DNA from: Gambelia wislizenii
Taxonomy: Eukaryota > Chordata > Lepidosauria > Squamata > Crotaphytidae
DNA length: 64,000 nucleotides
Reading direction: 5' to 3'
Assembly (NCBI GenBank): GCA_030847615.1
Contig: JAUMIR010000004.1
Coordinates: 220,833,001-220,897,000 of the forward strand
The translations under genes and the position numbers were made by a program. The notes beneath the pieces are model-generated. The model had not been told where the DNA came from. It saw only the letters and a program-made list of their open reading frames with translations, and did not search any database. Below, in pieces: positions 28,578-40,400 of the stretch. Positions within the stretch are counted from its first letter, which is position 1. Every line of letters starts with the position of its first letter.

Positions 28578-29636
28578 CTGAAGAATGACCGACCGAACCT
28601 AAAGGGTGCTCAGCAGTGGCTCCTCTTCGTCTTGGAAAGATGTGACCAGTGGGGTGTCACAGGGTTCTGTCCTGGGCCCAGTGCTTTTCAACATCTTTAT
28701 CAATGACTTGGATGAGGGAATTAGGGGCATACTTATCAAATTTGCAGATGACACCAAATTAGGAGGAGTATCTAATACCCTAGAGGACAGGATCAAAATT
28801 CAGAATGACCTGGATAGACTGGAGAGTTGGGCCAAAGCTAACAAAATGAAATTCAATACGGAGAAATGTAAAGTACTGCATTTAGGGCGGAAAAATGAAA
28901 TGCATAAATATAGGATGGGAGAGACCTGGCTGAATGAGACTACCTGCGAAAGGGATCTAGGAGTCCTAGTAGACCACAAGTTGAACATGAGCCAACAGTG
29001 TGATGAGGCAGCTAAAAAGACCAATGCGATTTTGGGCTGTATCAATAGAAGTATAGTGTCTAAATCAAGGGAAGTAATAGTGCCACTCTATTCTGCCTTG
29101 GTCAGACCTCACTTGGAATACTGTGTCCAGTTCTGGGCACCACAATTCAAAAAGGATATTGACAAATTGGAGCGTGTCTAGAGAAGGGCAACTAAAATGG
29201 TGAAAGGTCTGGAAACCATGCCTTATGAGGAGAGACTTAGGGAGCTGGGTATGTTTAGCCTGGAAAAAAGATGGTTAAGAGGCGATATGATAGCCCTGTT
29301 TAAGTATTTGAAGGGATGTCACGCTGAGGATGGAGCAGGCTTGTTTTCTGCTGCTCCAGAGACTGGAACATGGAGCAATGGATGCAAGCTCCAGGAAGAG
29401 ATTCCACCTCAACATTAGGAGGAACTTTTTGACAGTAAGAGCTGTTTGGTGGTGGAACACACTCCCTCGGAGCGTGGTGGGGTCTCCTTCCTTGGAGGTC
29501 TTTAAACAGAGGCTGGATGGCCATCTGTTGGGGATGCTTTGATCAAGATTTCCTGCGTGGCAGGGGGGTTGGATTGGATGGCCCTCGTGGTCTCTTCCAA
29601 CTCTGCAATTCTATGATTCTATGATTCTATGATTCT
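28578..29636 (+). mobile_element. CR1 LINE, 5'-truncated, with RT C-terminus
   Basis: 28606-29181 encodes the second half of a CR1 reverse transcriptase: [20 protein letters not shown], the [10 protein letters not shown] catalytic box, KCKVLHLGRKN and YSALVRPHLEYCVQFWAP. A TAG at 29179 interrupts the frame, which resumes as [19 protein letters not shown]. The element ends with GGCCCTCGTGGTCTCTTCC and (ATTCTATG)n. It is a dead fragment. Confidence 0.9.
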
Positions 29637-30471
29637 ACCCCAAAACAAATTGTGGGTCATGGCAATTAATACATTTAGGAGAATGTCCTTTATAACATGA
29701 TATGAATTTCACCCAAAGCTTTTTGTATCTTCTTATTTTTAATGCAGATTTTTCCTATTACTGACATGGTCTATCATATTTCATGTTGCCCTTTGCATAC
29801 AGAAAACTTTGGGCCAAATGGTACTCAATTCCATTGTATAGAAGACAGGCTTTGGGATGTGCGTGTGTATCTTTTGAGGTTGTCTAATGCTTACTCTGGC
29901 ACGGAGAGGCCCAGTATCTTGTATGTGATTATCCTCTTACATAATCATGCATTAATATACATTGCTGCAAATAAGGCATTATTTTGAACAGAACTATTGG
30001 GGGTGGGAGAAGGTAGCATAAATCTTAAGCCTACCCAATTGAATGATTGTTTTGACATTATGCACAAATAAGGTGGTTTGAACTAGATAACAATTCAGCA
30101 TTGTGTTCAGTTTATATCCATTGTCCCCTTGATTCCACCTACCCCACAGAGAGGACCAAAACTTCTTTGAATGCCAACAGGCTTAAGACATTTTGTGTTA
30201 TAGCAATCTGGGGTCCCAAAAAGTACTGGAAATTAGGGCAGTATGTTACATCTAGTTTGTAAAGATAAGATTAACAGCAGCACCCTGTACATTAGCTTGC
30301 ACATCTAGAGGACAGAATCTTAAGAGAAAGCTAAGAAGCTCCAAGGAGACTTGGGCTCAGGAAAGTGGGTTTACAGCCTGAGTCTATACTGAAGATATCC
30401 TTTATATTTTCTTCCCATTATACATTTTATTCAAAAGCGTTTGGTTTTGTCATTACATATATTATATAATT

Positions 30472-30660
30472 AGAGCCAGTGTAGTTGAGTATTGGATTGG
30501 GAATTGAGATCTGTGTTTTAGTTCTTACTGAGCCTTGAAAGTCATTGAGTGGCCTTGGACCAGTCTCTTACTCTCAGCCTGAAGTGCTGAAGAGGAAAGC
30601 CTTGTATACCACCTTGAGCTTTTTGGAGGAAGGACAGGATATAAGTGTAACTAATAAAAT
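30472..30660 (+). mobile_element. tRNA-derived SINE, diverged
   Basis: Starts GAGCCAGTGTAGTTGAGTAT (tRNA-like head), followed by GAGTGGCCTTGGACCAGTCT and a tail GGACAGGATATAAGTG ending in ATAAAATA, as in squamate tRNA SINEs. Confidence 0.6.
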
Positions 30661-31499
30661 ATGGGAAACTTCCAGGTGGAAATGGTTAAGTTCTCCCTTG
30701 CCCGGTAAGCGCTGTGGTTCAGAGGAGATGGGGTGCAGCAGCCAGAGATGGCTATTATCTCTGGCTGGCAGGAGATACCTCCTTTGTAAAGGGGGTCCTG
30801 AGGATTCCTCGCGTGTCCCAGGATCTGTTTCTGGTGTGCTGGCATCACTCAGGTGTGGTGACCAAATGCAGACAAAATGAAGGGGAACGGAGAGAGACAT
30901 CATGCCCTGCTGTGTCTCTGCCGCTGAAGATGGCATAAGCATCAGAGTTCAACTTTATTAAAATTGCAGAACTGAAGTTATTGATCTAAACTAAGCAAAA
31001 CTTTCCAATGTGATGGGGACAATTAACTTCCTGCACTTTTCTTCTACATATGAATAAAGACTTATGAATAAACTTACATTTCTAATTTCTCAAATAAGCA
31101 ACACAGAATTATATTGAACTGCATGTTCAGAAGAGGAAGAATTTTCTGAGTGATTGAACACAAAGAGACTGTGAATATGAAATTTTAAGAAAATTAACAG
31201 CATTAGTGAGACAACAACTGTGGGAAAATTAAGATTGTTTACCTTAAGACGATACGGGCAAGGTCAGGTTGTGGCTCTCAACATGAGGAGGGGAAGCGAG
31301 TTTTAACTTCCAGGCTACAGAGCAGAGAGTTGCATGCAACATCTGAACTGACTATTGAGTGACATTTAGTGGTGGAAAGGACTATTAGCAACTGAAGAGA
31401 ATTTTTGGTTTATTGTGATCTAAGTTGTTTTGACAGCTGTCAAACTGAGTATCAATACCTGAGCAAAGACAACAGAACTGAAGAAGACTGTTGGTAGAG

Positions 31500-32340
31500 C
31501 AACCATCAAAGCCAACAGATTTTAATCAGAGTATTGGACGAGTTGAAACAGATTAGAGTTCAAATGAGTCAAATGGAATCTGCTATAAAAAGATTTGAAG
31601 TTTGAATTTAAGATAGATTTGAAGGAAGAACTCAAATAAAGCAAACATTGTCTCAGATGAATTTGGAAATGAAGCAGATGAACACAAATGTACAATCTCT
31701 GGATGAGAAGACTCAAAAATCAGAAGAGACTACTGAGAAGTTAAACGGAGATCGTGAGCAGGATTTGGATGCTACAGCACTGCTAGATCTTAAGGAAAGA
31801 GAAAGATGTTGTGTCTTATAGGGATTCCAGACCAGCAAAATGAAGATATTTGAGAGAAAACAATTGAAGCCTTAGTGGATTTGCTAGGGAGACAGAGAGA
31901 TGATCTTCAACAAGAAGCGGACAGAGTTTATAGGCTGAATTATTGGGTGACAAGACCAAGGAATATGCCAAGGTATATTATTGTTTGTTTTGTCAGATTA
32001 CAAATAAGAGATCAAGTTCTTCAACAGCATTATGTAAACAAGGTGTAGATGGATGATAGAGTGGTGACATTTCTGAAGGATATCCCGACAAGAATTTTAA
32101 GAAAAAGAAAATATTACAACTTTCTTGACTGATAGGTTGAAATTATAGGGAATTCCATTGAGATGGGAGGTTGGAAGGCATCTCTCTCAGATTCAAACAA
32201 AGAATACAATCCAGAAAGCTAAGGATTTCTCTAGAAAATACAAAGAGATTTGGATGAAGAAACAAGAGGAGAAACTAGAGGAGACTTCAGGACAAGAATC
32301 AGAGATATCATCAGGTATTATTCAGATATTATTATTTTAA
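31500..32340 (+). pseudogene. L1-type ORF1 relic
   Basis: Interrupted frames encode a glutamine/glutamate-rich coiled-coil region, then pieces such as GIPDQQNEDI, GRQRDDLQQEADRVYRLN and RPRNMPRYIIVCFVRL (RRM-like core of L1 ORF1 protein), then KAKDFSRKYKEIWMKKQEEK. Stops and frameshifts are frequent. No ORF2 follows. Confidence 0.65.
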
Positions 32341-32661
32341 ATTTGTATGGAATCATTTAAATAAAAATATTATAACAGGAATGTGTGCATTTAGCTATTT
32401 CCCCCTTCTCTCCAAATCTGAAGACCCTTGATGAGCAACTTTAAATATTTGATGCACTTTAGGGTTTTAAATCTTGAGTTAAGTCTTGGGACGGGGTCCA
32501 TGGCAACAAAAGATATTTAAAGGGAGTGCCTGGAAATGAAAAGGTTAAGAACCACTTCTTTATGCCATTTGTTCTGCAATTTTATTTAAGTATTGCATCC
32601 CAGTGTTCACCATCTAGCTAATTTTGTATGAATGACATTACAGTAGTCATTCAGTACAGTA

Positions 32662-33062
32662 CAGTTGTCAATTCATATTCAGTTTTCACATTCAGTTTTG
32701 TACATTTGCAGTTTGTAGCTGCTGCTCAACTAGTTCAAACTCCAAGACCCCACCCTCCTCCCCTCTCGTCCTGTCCTGACAACAAAATAACTCCAGCTTG
32801 CTTTCATACCTTGCACTAAAACATCACCGCCCGTTACTTTAAACCTTACTGTTTTAAATGGGCAGTGCTGTTTTGGTGCAAGGTAAGAAAGCAAGCTGTA
32901 GTTGTGTGGTGGCAGGTATTGGCAGTCCTGTTGGCAGGAGAGGAGTCTACAATATTGTAGTGTAGTATGTATGTTGGGAGCACAGCTTAACTTATTTGCT
33001 TTTTTTTTCACTTTTGCAGTGGTGCTCCATCCCTAACCACAGCGAATATGAAGGGACAGCTG
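32662..33062. mobile_element. Tigger/pogo-like MITE, 401 bp
   Basis: Begins CAGTTGTCAATTCATATTC after TA and ends GAATATGAAGGGACAGCTG before TA. The interior folds back on itself (CTTGCTTTCATACCTTGCAC pairs with GTGCAAGGTAAGAAAGCAAG). Confidence 0.75.
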
Positions 33063-33183
33063 TAGTGTGAAATCAGAACTATAGTATTATGATTTTCTTA
33101 TAAAATCAAGTGGGCTAGAAGCTTGTTTTTAAAAATACAATCCTGAACAGTACACATCCTTACTTAAAAGTAAGTTTTACATA

Positions 33184-33392
33184 CTGCCCTGGTGGCACAG
33201 TGGTTAAATGCCAGTACTGGAGCCATAATGCTGTGAGTTGAATCCTACAGGGCTCCAAGGTTGATTCATCCTTCCATAGGTCAGTAAAATGAGTACTGTA
33301 CTCAGCTTGTTGGGGGCAATTAGCTATCATGTTGTAAACTGCTTAAGCCTTAGGGTGTGCTGTGGCACTGATAAGCAGTATAGAAATGTGTT
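33184..33392 (+). mobile_element. tRNA-derived SINE (Sauria-type)
   Basis: CCTGGTGGCACAGTGGTTAA resembles an A box and GAGTTGAATCC a B box, followed by TCCATAGGTCAGTAAAATGA and GTTGGGGGCAATTAGC, hallmarks of the common squamate SINE. It is not a functional tRNA gene. Confidence 0.8.
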
Positions 33393-33399
33393 AGAATTC

Positions 33400-34369
33400 G
33401 GTTGAAATCTACAGTCCCAACTTTTGGTCATTTTCCAGTGTTGGCAGTTAAAAAAAATCACACACACCCAATGAATAGATCCTCTGCCCGGAGACAGAGA
33501 ATCCCAATAAAATAGGGTCCCATCACATGGGTGGTATCTATATATGCAAACAGAAGCTCCCTTCAGGCTTCCCCAGTCAATATCAAGAGATTGGAAACTA
33601 AAGAGGTGACATGTGCAAGGATGTTAGAAATGGGGCTAGTGCCCTTTATGGGAGGCATGATATACAAGTGACACACTCCCAAACAGGGAGCCATGTAGCT
33701 CATAGGAAAGGATGAAGGAATTGGGACTTTTGTTACTCCTTCCCCATCAGGCAGGAAGAGACACCAGTAGATTGGAGTTCATTCTCCCAGCCCTTCACCA
33801 GCTAACAAACAGCAACAATGGAGTAGAATATCAAGAAATCATTTCTTTGGGCTGCGTATTTGCAGTTTAAAAAAGTACTTCCTCTTAGAAAAAAGCATGT
33901 TTGCACAGGAAACCTGTAGTACTTCAAAGTGGTGGACAGTTTAAATCAATGAGACTGTTCGTTCTACATCCCCATGTAAATCTGCATGTTTTGTTTTCAG
34001 GCATAAAAGGACTTTTTGGATGCACGCGCTACTAAAATGTATGATATATACATTTCTCTGGAGTGGTCAAGTGTCCTACAAAATGTCCATTTGTTTTTAT
34101 TTCTCCAAAGAATACTTTTTTTTGAGGCTTCAATCCTCATTTTTATTTTCAAAGAATACATTCTTGATGTGAGCTGTAGACTATATGCACAAGTCTGCAA
34201 GAGTATAGCAGTCAGTCTTTGCCACTGGTAAGTGAGCTCTGTCACAATGTTCCTTTGATACCCACCAAGATAAATGTGATGGCTGTGGGGGAAGGGGCAA
34301 GTACTTTGCAACCAAAATATTGACCCATCCAGTCATGGACGACTAATGTTGCATCATGGCAATCATGAT
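33400..34369. other. Region 3' of the RIOK1 stop: 3' UTR and intergenic
   Basis: The part next to 34369 must hold the RIOK1 3' UTR. AATAAA hexamers on the minus strand at 34147-34142 and 34101-34096 are candidate poly(A) signals. Nothing else was recognised. Confidence 0.5.
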
Positions 34370-34480
34370 TTATTTGCCCTTTTTCAACTTTGCAGTCTTC
34401 TCTTTTCGCTTCTTCACATGCTTTGGAACCTTGTGTTTTCTCTTCTCCCTCTGAGCCTCTTTGGTCATCTTCTTTCTTTC
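34370..34480 (-). CDS. RIOK1: RIOK1 coding exon 17 (basic C-terminus and stop)
   Basis: 111 nt including TAA at 34372-34370, acceptor CTCTTTCAG. Encodes [20 protein letters not shown] and a lysine-rich end [14 protein letters not shown]. An AATAAA overlaps the stop codon (34374-34369); others occur at 34147-34142 and 34101-34096, and which one is used cannot be told. Confidence 0.96.
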   Translation of the reverse strand, partial: ERKKMTKEAQREKRKHKVPKHVKKRKEKTAKLKKGK

Positions 34481-37400
34481 CTGAAAGAGGGATGCACTAT
34501 AAGTAACAGGACAGTGTGTTAAGCTGAACTGAGTGGTATTATCTGAATAACATTATGGAATAGCAGCATGGGCCATAGCAACATGTAATATTTTATTTAT
34601 ATGATGCCATCAGTGCACATGTCACTCTACAGCAGAGTGTGACAATGCAGTGTACAGAATAGAATACTGAACTGGGACAGGGAGTGCTACTAAGGTTTTA
34701 GTTGCCCCTGAGCCAAGAAACTCACTGAGTGACCTTTTGCCAGCCACTCTCAGCTTGACTTACTTACAAGGTTGTTGTGTAGATAAAACGGGGTAGACAG
34801 TCATGTATACTTTATCCACGCATGACAGATATACAGGCTATAAATGTAATTGATAAATAAAACAAGTAACCCAGTGCCATCCAGATATTTTACACAACAA
34901 TCCTCATAATCCCTCATCACTGTGGCTGGGGCTTATAGGAGTTGTAATGCAAAGCATCCAGGTGCCGCTAGATTGCCTCTCCCTATTTTAAAGAGTAAGA
35001 AGAAATGATGAGTCCCTGCTTCAAAAGCTCATGTATTATTTTGACCCAATGTTTAAGTATGGCAGTATTAGGAGACTCCTGCTTATTCCTTTTTCATCAT
35101 GCTTTTTTTTGTAGACAGCTACACATACAAAATATTTTCCCCCCATAAAATGAGCTGGTGGGTCAGGTCCACGAGTTGCAAGTCTCAGTTTAGCTACAAA
35201 TTCAATGGACATCCTTAGCCAAGCACCTACCTTTTAACCAGGGATTAAAGGAGTGGAGAAGTTAAAGCACAGCATGTGCAAAAAGGTTCTGCCATTATAA
35301 GCCTCAAAATTCTATTCTATTCTATTTGTTGTGCAAATAACTTTGATCTTGGTGTCAATTAATTTACTCAATGAAGTCTGCAATTATATTAAATTTCAAA
35401 CCAATCTGATAAAAACCACTGGTCCTTTTATTCTAATTTTTAGACATTTCTGTCAAAAGTTTGAGGGGGAAGGACTACAGATGCACATCACTCAGACTTT
35501 TTCTTCTGACCAAGAGTTGGACTGTGGATTCTAACAACTTCAACAGAATCACAAGACTTAAGCTGCAATCCTATACCCATTATTCTAGGCATAAGCACTA
35601 CTGAACTCACTGATCATAGAAATGCTATCCTGACCATCTGACGCTGGGCCCAAAAGACCAAAGAAAAAATGTGGAGACACAGAAGGTACGCTGCAAACAC
35701 AATGTGTGACAGTGCACAAACAGCTTTACATAGAACAGGTCTGATAAGGCCTTAACTGCTAGCTTCCTGGCTTTGAGAACAAACATAATATAGTCTTAAC
35801 TCTGGTCTTAAACTGGCAGGCTTTGGTTCACTGACTAAAACTGACCCATCTTACAGAGTAATTTAAGAATTATAATATTGTGAAGATCGCTGAGGTAATG
35901 TACATCAAGAAATGTATACAGAAATGTAGGAAGCTGCCTTATACCAAGTCAGACCGCTAGTCCATCTAGCTGTATATTGACTGGCAGCAGCTCTCCAGGA
36001 TTTTGAATAGGGGGTCTTTCCCAACATGACCTGGAGATATCAGGGATTCAGCCTGGGGCCTTCTGCATGTGAAGTATGTGCTCTGCCAACTGAGGTAAAC
36101 CAACCCACTAACCTTTTTATCCATGTCAGGTTCAGCAGGCCTATCTTTAGGATGCACTGATGATTCCTGATCTTTGCAATCAGATTCGGAGTTGTCGGAA
36201 CTGTCATTGTCACCATCAGAATCAGATTCTGCCTCATCTTTATTTTCAAGAAGGGCAGGCACCTAGGACAGACCATGGAAGGTTGTTACTCCACATCTTG
36301 ACAAATCTTGATGCCAAAGGTAGAAACCTCTATGGAAAAGGAGTCTAAACAAAAACAAAAGCAAAAGCAAAAACAAAACAAAAACAACCCTGTCTTGCTT
36401 CACATATTCTGCCTCTAGGGCAGAGGTGAGGAATGTGTGGCCTTCCAGATGTTGTTGGGCTGCAACTCACATCATCCCTCACCTGTGGGCTATGCTGGGC
36501 AGGGCTAATGGGAACTGCAGTCCAAGAACAACAGGTTTCCCACCACCATCCTAAATATTATTAAATAGATAAAGCAGCCTTAATGTAACAACTGGCTTAG
36601 TTTGGCAAACCATTGCTAACTGTTAAAAACAACTTGGCGATCAAAAAACATGTCCAAGGAAGCAAGAGATCTGAAGTAAACAGTTCTCAAAGAAAAGCAG
36701 CAGTTCTTGTTAATGTCTAGAGCAGAGATTGGTAAAATGCAGCCAGCCTGTGGGCTTCATGTGCCTCCCCCCGGTCCATTTTAGTGACCTCCCACATGCC
36801 CAGAGGATCAAGGGTGCTCCAAAATGCCCAAAAACGATCTCTAGGGAGTGTAGAGAGAATTTCCACCATGTATGGTCAAAATGAAATTTTCAATTTTTTT
36901 TTAAAAAAATCAAAATTATTTTTTGCCTCAAAATGCCTTCTTGAGCCCAAAACGTCTCCATGTCGAAGAGAACATTTGGGAACGAAAGGAAAAAACCCTG
37001 AGCAGGTGCGGTCTTCTTCACCCCTGGTCTAGAGAATACTACATTTGCAGTAGGCTAGACTAGATGACCCCACAAGATCCCTCCAATTCTGCAGCTCACT
37101 TGAAACATCATGCCAAACTATGGTGGTAAGGCACCTTAATTACAGTTTGTTGTGATCTCTGTATTGAAAAACTATGATGTGAAATTGGCTTGTAAACCAT
37201 AGTTGATGCCAACTATGGTTTGGTGCCATGCACAATCTGACATATCCTACCAAGGGCCTTGTTCTACCCTCGAAACAGCTACATCAGAAAGAGTGTGAAT
37301 GGATCAATTTATGAAACTATGGACCAAATGAAGAGGGAAAGGAAGGCAAACAAGCAGCTTTAAACCATTCTTTGTTTGTTAGCTATCTGGAAGCTCAAGC

Positions 37401-40400
37401 CAGAGAATATTCCTAAAGCAGTGCAATCAAATAAATAGAAACGAATTAATCTAGATTTACAAATACAAATACAACTTCATGAGAGGCTCCAGACCAAGTG
37501 ATCCCACAGTATCACTAAATATTATTTAATAACAACTCCAGACAGGAGCTATTTCTCACCACGACTCTATGTGTGTTTGGTGACTCCCTGCCCCAGGTGA
37601 CATGTCCCCAACACATGGACAGTGTAAGGGTGGGAACAGTCCAAACCATCTACTCTCTCCACACTGCAACTTCCGTGGCATAAATCATGTCCTAAAGGGC
37701 TAATGTTACTGAAAACAGTCCCAGATACCACCATTATACCTTCTGGACACCAGATAAATCCTTCTTTAACCCTGTCACAGTCTGGTAGAGAATCTGTGGG
37801 GAAAAAAAATAAAACAATAAAGTAATTATATAGCGCTTTTCATTTTTTAAAAGTGCTTCATGATTTTCATTACTGCAGTAATCCTCAGCAATCTGAATAC
37901 TGATATACAATACAGCAATTTGGGCTTCTCTGTAGTCCAGGGGTAGGAATCACACACACCTCTTTAGATGATGGACTGGAACTCCCAGCATTCCTCATCA
38001 CTGACTATGCTAACTAAGGTTGCTGGGGATTGCAATCCAACAACATCTGGAGGACCACATGATTATCATCACCCAGTTTAATCTAACATTCTGTCTACTG
38101 TATTACATTGGATCATCTGACACAGAAAGCACTTTATTTTGTGGATAAATCAATTGGAGAAACAATTTACTACCATCATAATGCTTTAACAAAAAAGCAT
38201 CTTCTTAGCTTGCTATCATAATTGTAATCAATGGACTAGATTTAGAGTAGCACTTAGCAAAGTTCTACTCAAAATGGAAGAAGAGGGTATACGGGCCTTT
38301 CTGCAATCCCCCCTTCCTCTTTCAGCCTCTCCAAGCTCCTGATTTGCTGCTCTAGAGGACAGGAGTTTCACTGAAGCAGCATAAGACGTGATGTGGGTGG
38401 GGGGAGGAGAAGTTGGGAAAGTTTCTTTCCACATACCCTTCTGCCACTGGGGAATCTCAGGTGGACCCCAATGCCTTCCAGGAACAGAAGGAACCCTTCT
38501 GTTCATCGAATGGCAAATCTGGATCAAACCAAAAAACAGAGTGTAAAGTGTTGCTCAGTATCAGAACCCACAAGTGAATGTGCTGTCTTGAGTGTTAACA
38601 CAATCCTAGGCTGTGTCTGTATGTACTTGTTGACTTATAGCAACCCCATGAATTTCATATGGTTTTCTTAGGCAAGAAACACTCAAGAGGTGGTTTGCCA
38701 TTGCTTTCCTCTGAAATATAGCTTGTAGTGCCTGTTATTCCTAGTACCCTTCAAGGCCTAACCAGACCTGACCCTGCATAGCTTCCAAGGTCAGACAGGA
38801 TCTGATGACTTCTGGGTATTTAAGGCCAGTCTACTTACATTATCTTGCTGCACATTTAAAGCTGTGTCTTCTTCCTTCAACTTCATCATTATGTCCACAT
38901 CCCTCTCATAGTTCTTCACTTCATTCAGAGTTCTAGGGATATATGCTTTCTTGAATACCTAATGAAGCAAAATAATTGTTTGATTACTTCCACAATACCG
39001 AAGTTGTTAAGTCTTGCAGCCCATAACCTTCAGTCTCCAGGAAAGCAGAACTGGATGGATCATGGATTTCCAACACTGTGTCTAATTTGGTCTTCACAAG
39101 TGCTTAAGCAGACAAATATAAGATATGTATCAAAACTCCTAGATACAGCCAGTAGCAACTGATATAATCACATCAGCACTTATCCACAACTGGCTTTATC
39201 TGTGATCACCTTGTTCATACATTAAGTGTTCCACGTGAGTGTGCACGCGAGGAGGACTAGAAAATATTCAGATACAGAAGGAAAATTCTTATAAAACAAG
39301 CCAAGAATTTTTTAAAGGAAACTAGTTCTACAAAAATTCTCTCATGTTCTCCCATGTTTTAAATCTTAAAAAAAAAAATTAACACCAAATAATGATCTGA
39401 AAGCATAACTTTCTGGGAATTAAAAAAAATCCTATGAAAAAATGTTCACTATGGATTCCTTTCAGTATACTACTAATCTCCTAATATACAAAATTAACCA
39501 GTGATGGAATAAACAAACTGTGGTAATTATTTGAAGAATGAAAAACACACACACAGGTGAACTACAAGTACTTAGAAAATGTATAAAGACTTTATAATAA
39601 AGATACAGGATCTTTACTGAGGAATATCTTCAGGTTCTTTCAAAGGAGATGGAGACAGAGAAATCAATCCATTGACTTACCTCTTCATCCACATTATCTT
39701 GATTGGACCTTTCTTCTTCTGTTCTCCCTGATGATATTTCCATTGCCTGAAAGACATTAATGCAAGAATGATAGAATCATACAGCTGGAAGAGACCACTA
39801 GGACCATCCAGTCCAACCCCCTGCCATGCAGGAATAAACAATCAAAGCATTCCCGACAGATGGCCATCCAGCCTCTGTTTAAAAACTTCCAAAGAAGGAG
39901 ACTCCACCACACTCCGAGGCAGTGCATTCCACATATGAACAGCACTTACTGTCAGGAAGTTCTTCCTAATGTTTAGATGGAATCTCTTTTCCATAGTTTG
40001 AGTCCATTGCTCCATGTCCTTGTCTCTGGAGCCGCAGAAAACAAGCTTGGCCCATCCTCAACATGACATCCCTTCTGATATTGAAACATGGCTATCATGT
40101 CACCTTTTAACCTTACCTTCCCAGCTAAACATACCCAGTTCTCTAAGCCGCTCCTCATAAGGCATGGCTTCCAGACCTCCCACCCCTACTCTGGACACAG
40201 TATTCCAGGTCATGTCTGACTAAAGCAGAATAGAGTGGCACTATTACTTCCCTTGTTCTAGACACTAGCAGTCTTAGAATCACATTGGCTTTTTTAGCTG
40301 CCGCGTCACACTGTTGACTCATGTCAGTTTGTGGTCCACTAAGACTCCTAGATCCCTTTTGCATGTACTGCCATCAAGCCAGGTGTCACCCATCCTATAT

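Noticed and set aside
33185..33260. tRNA gene
   Set aside because: A and B boxes are worn, no cloverleaf can be drawn, and the following sequence is the known SINE body.
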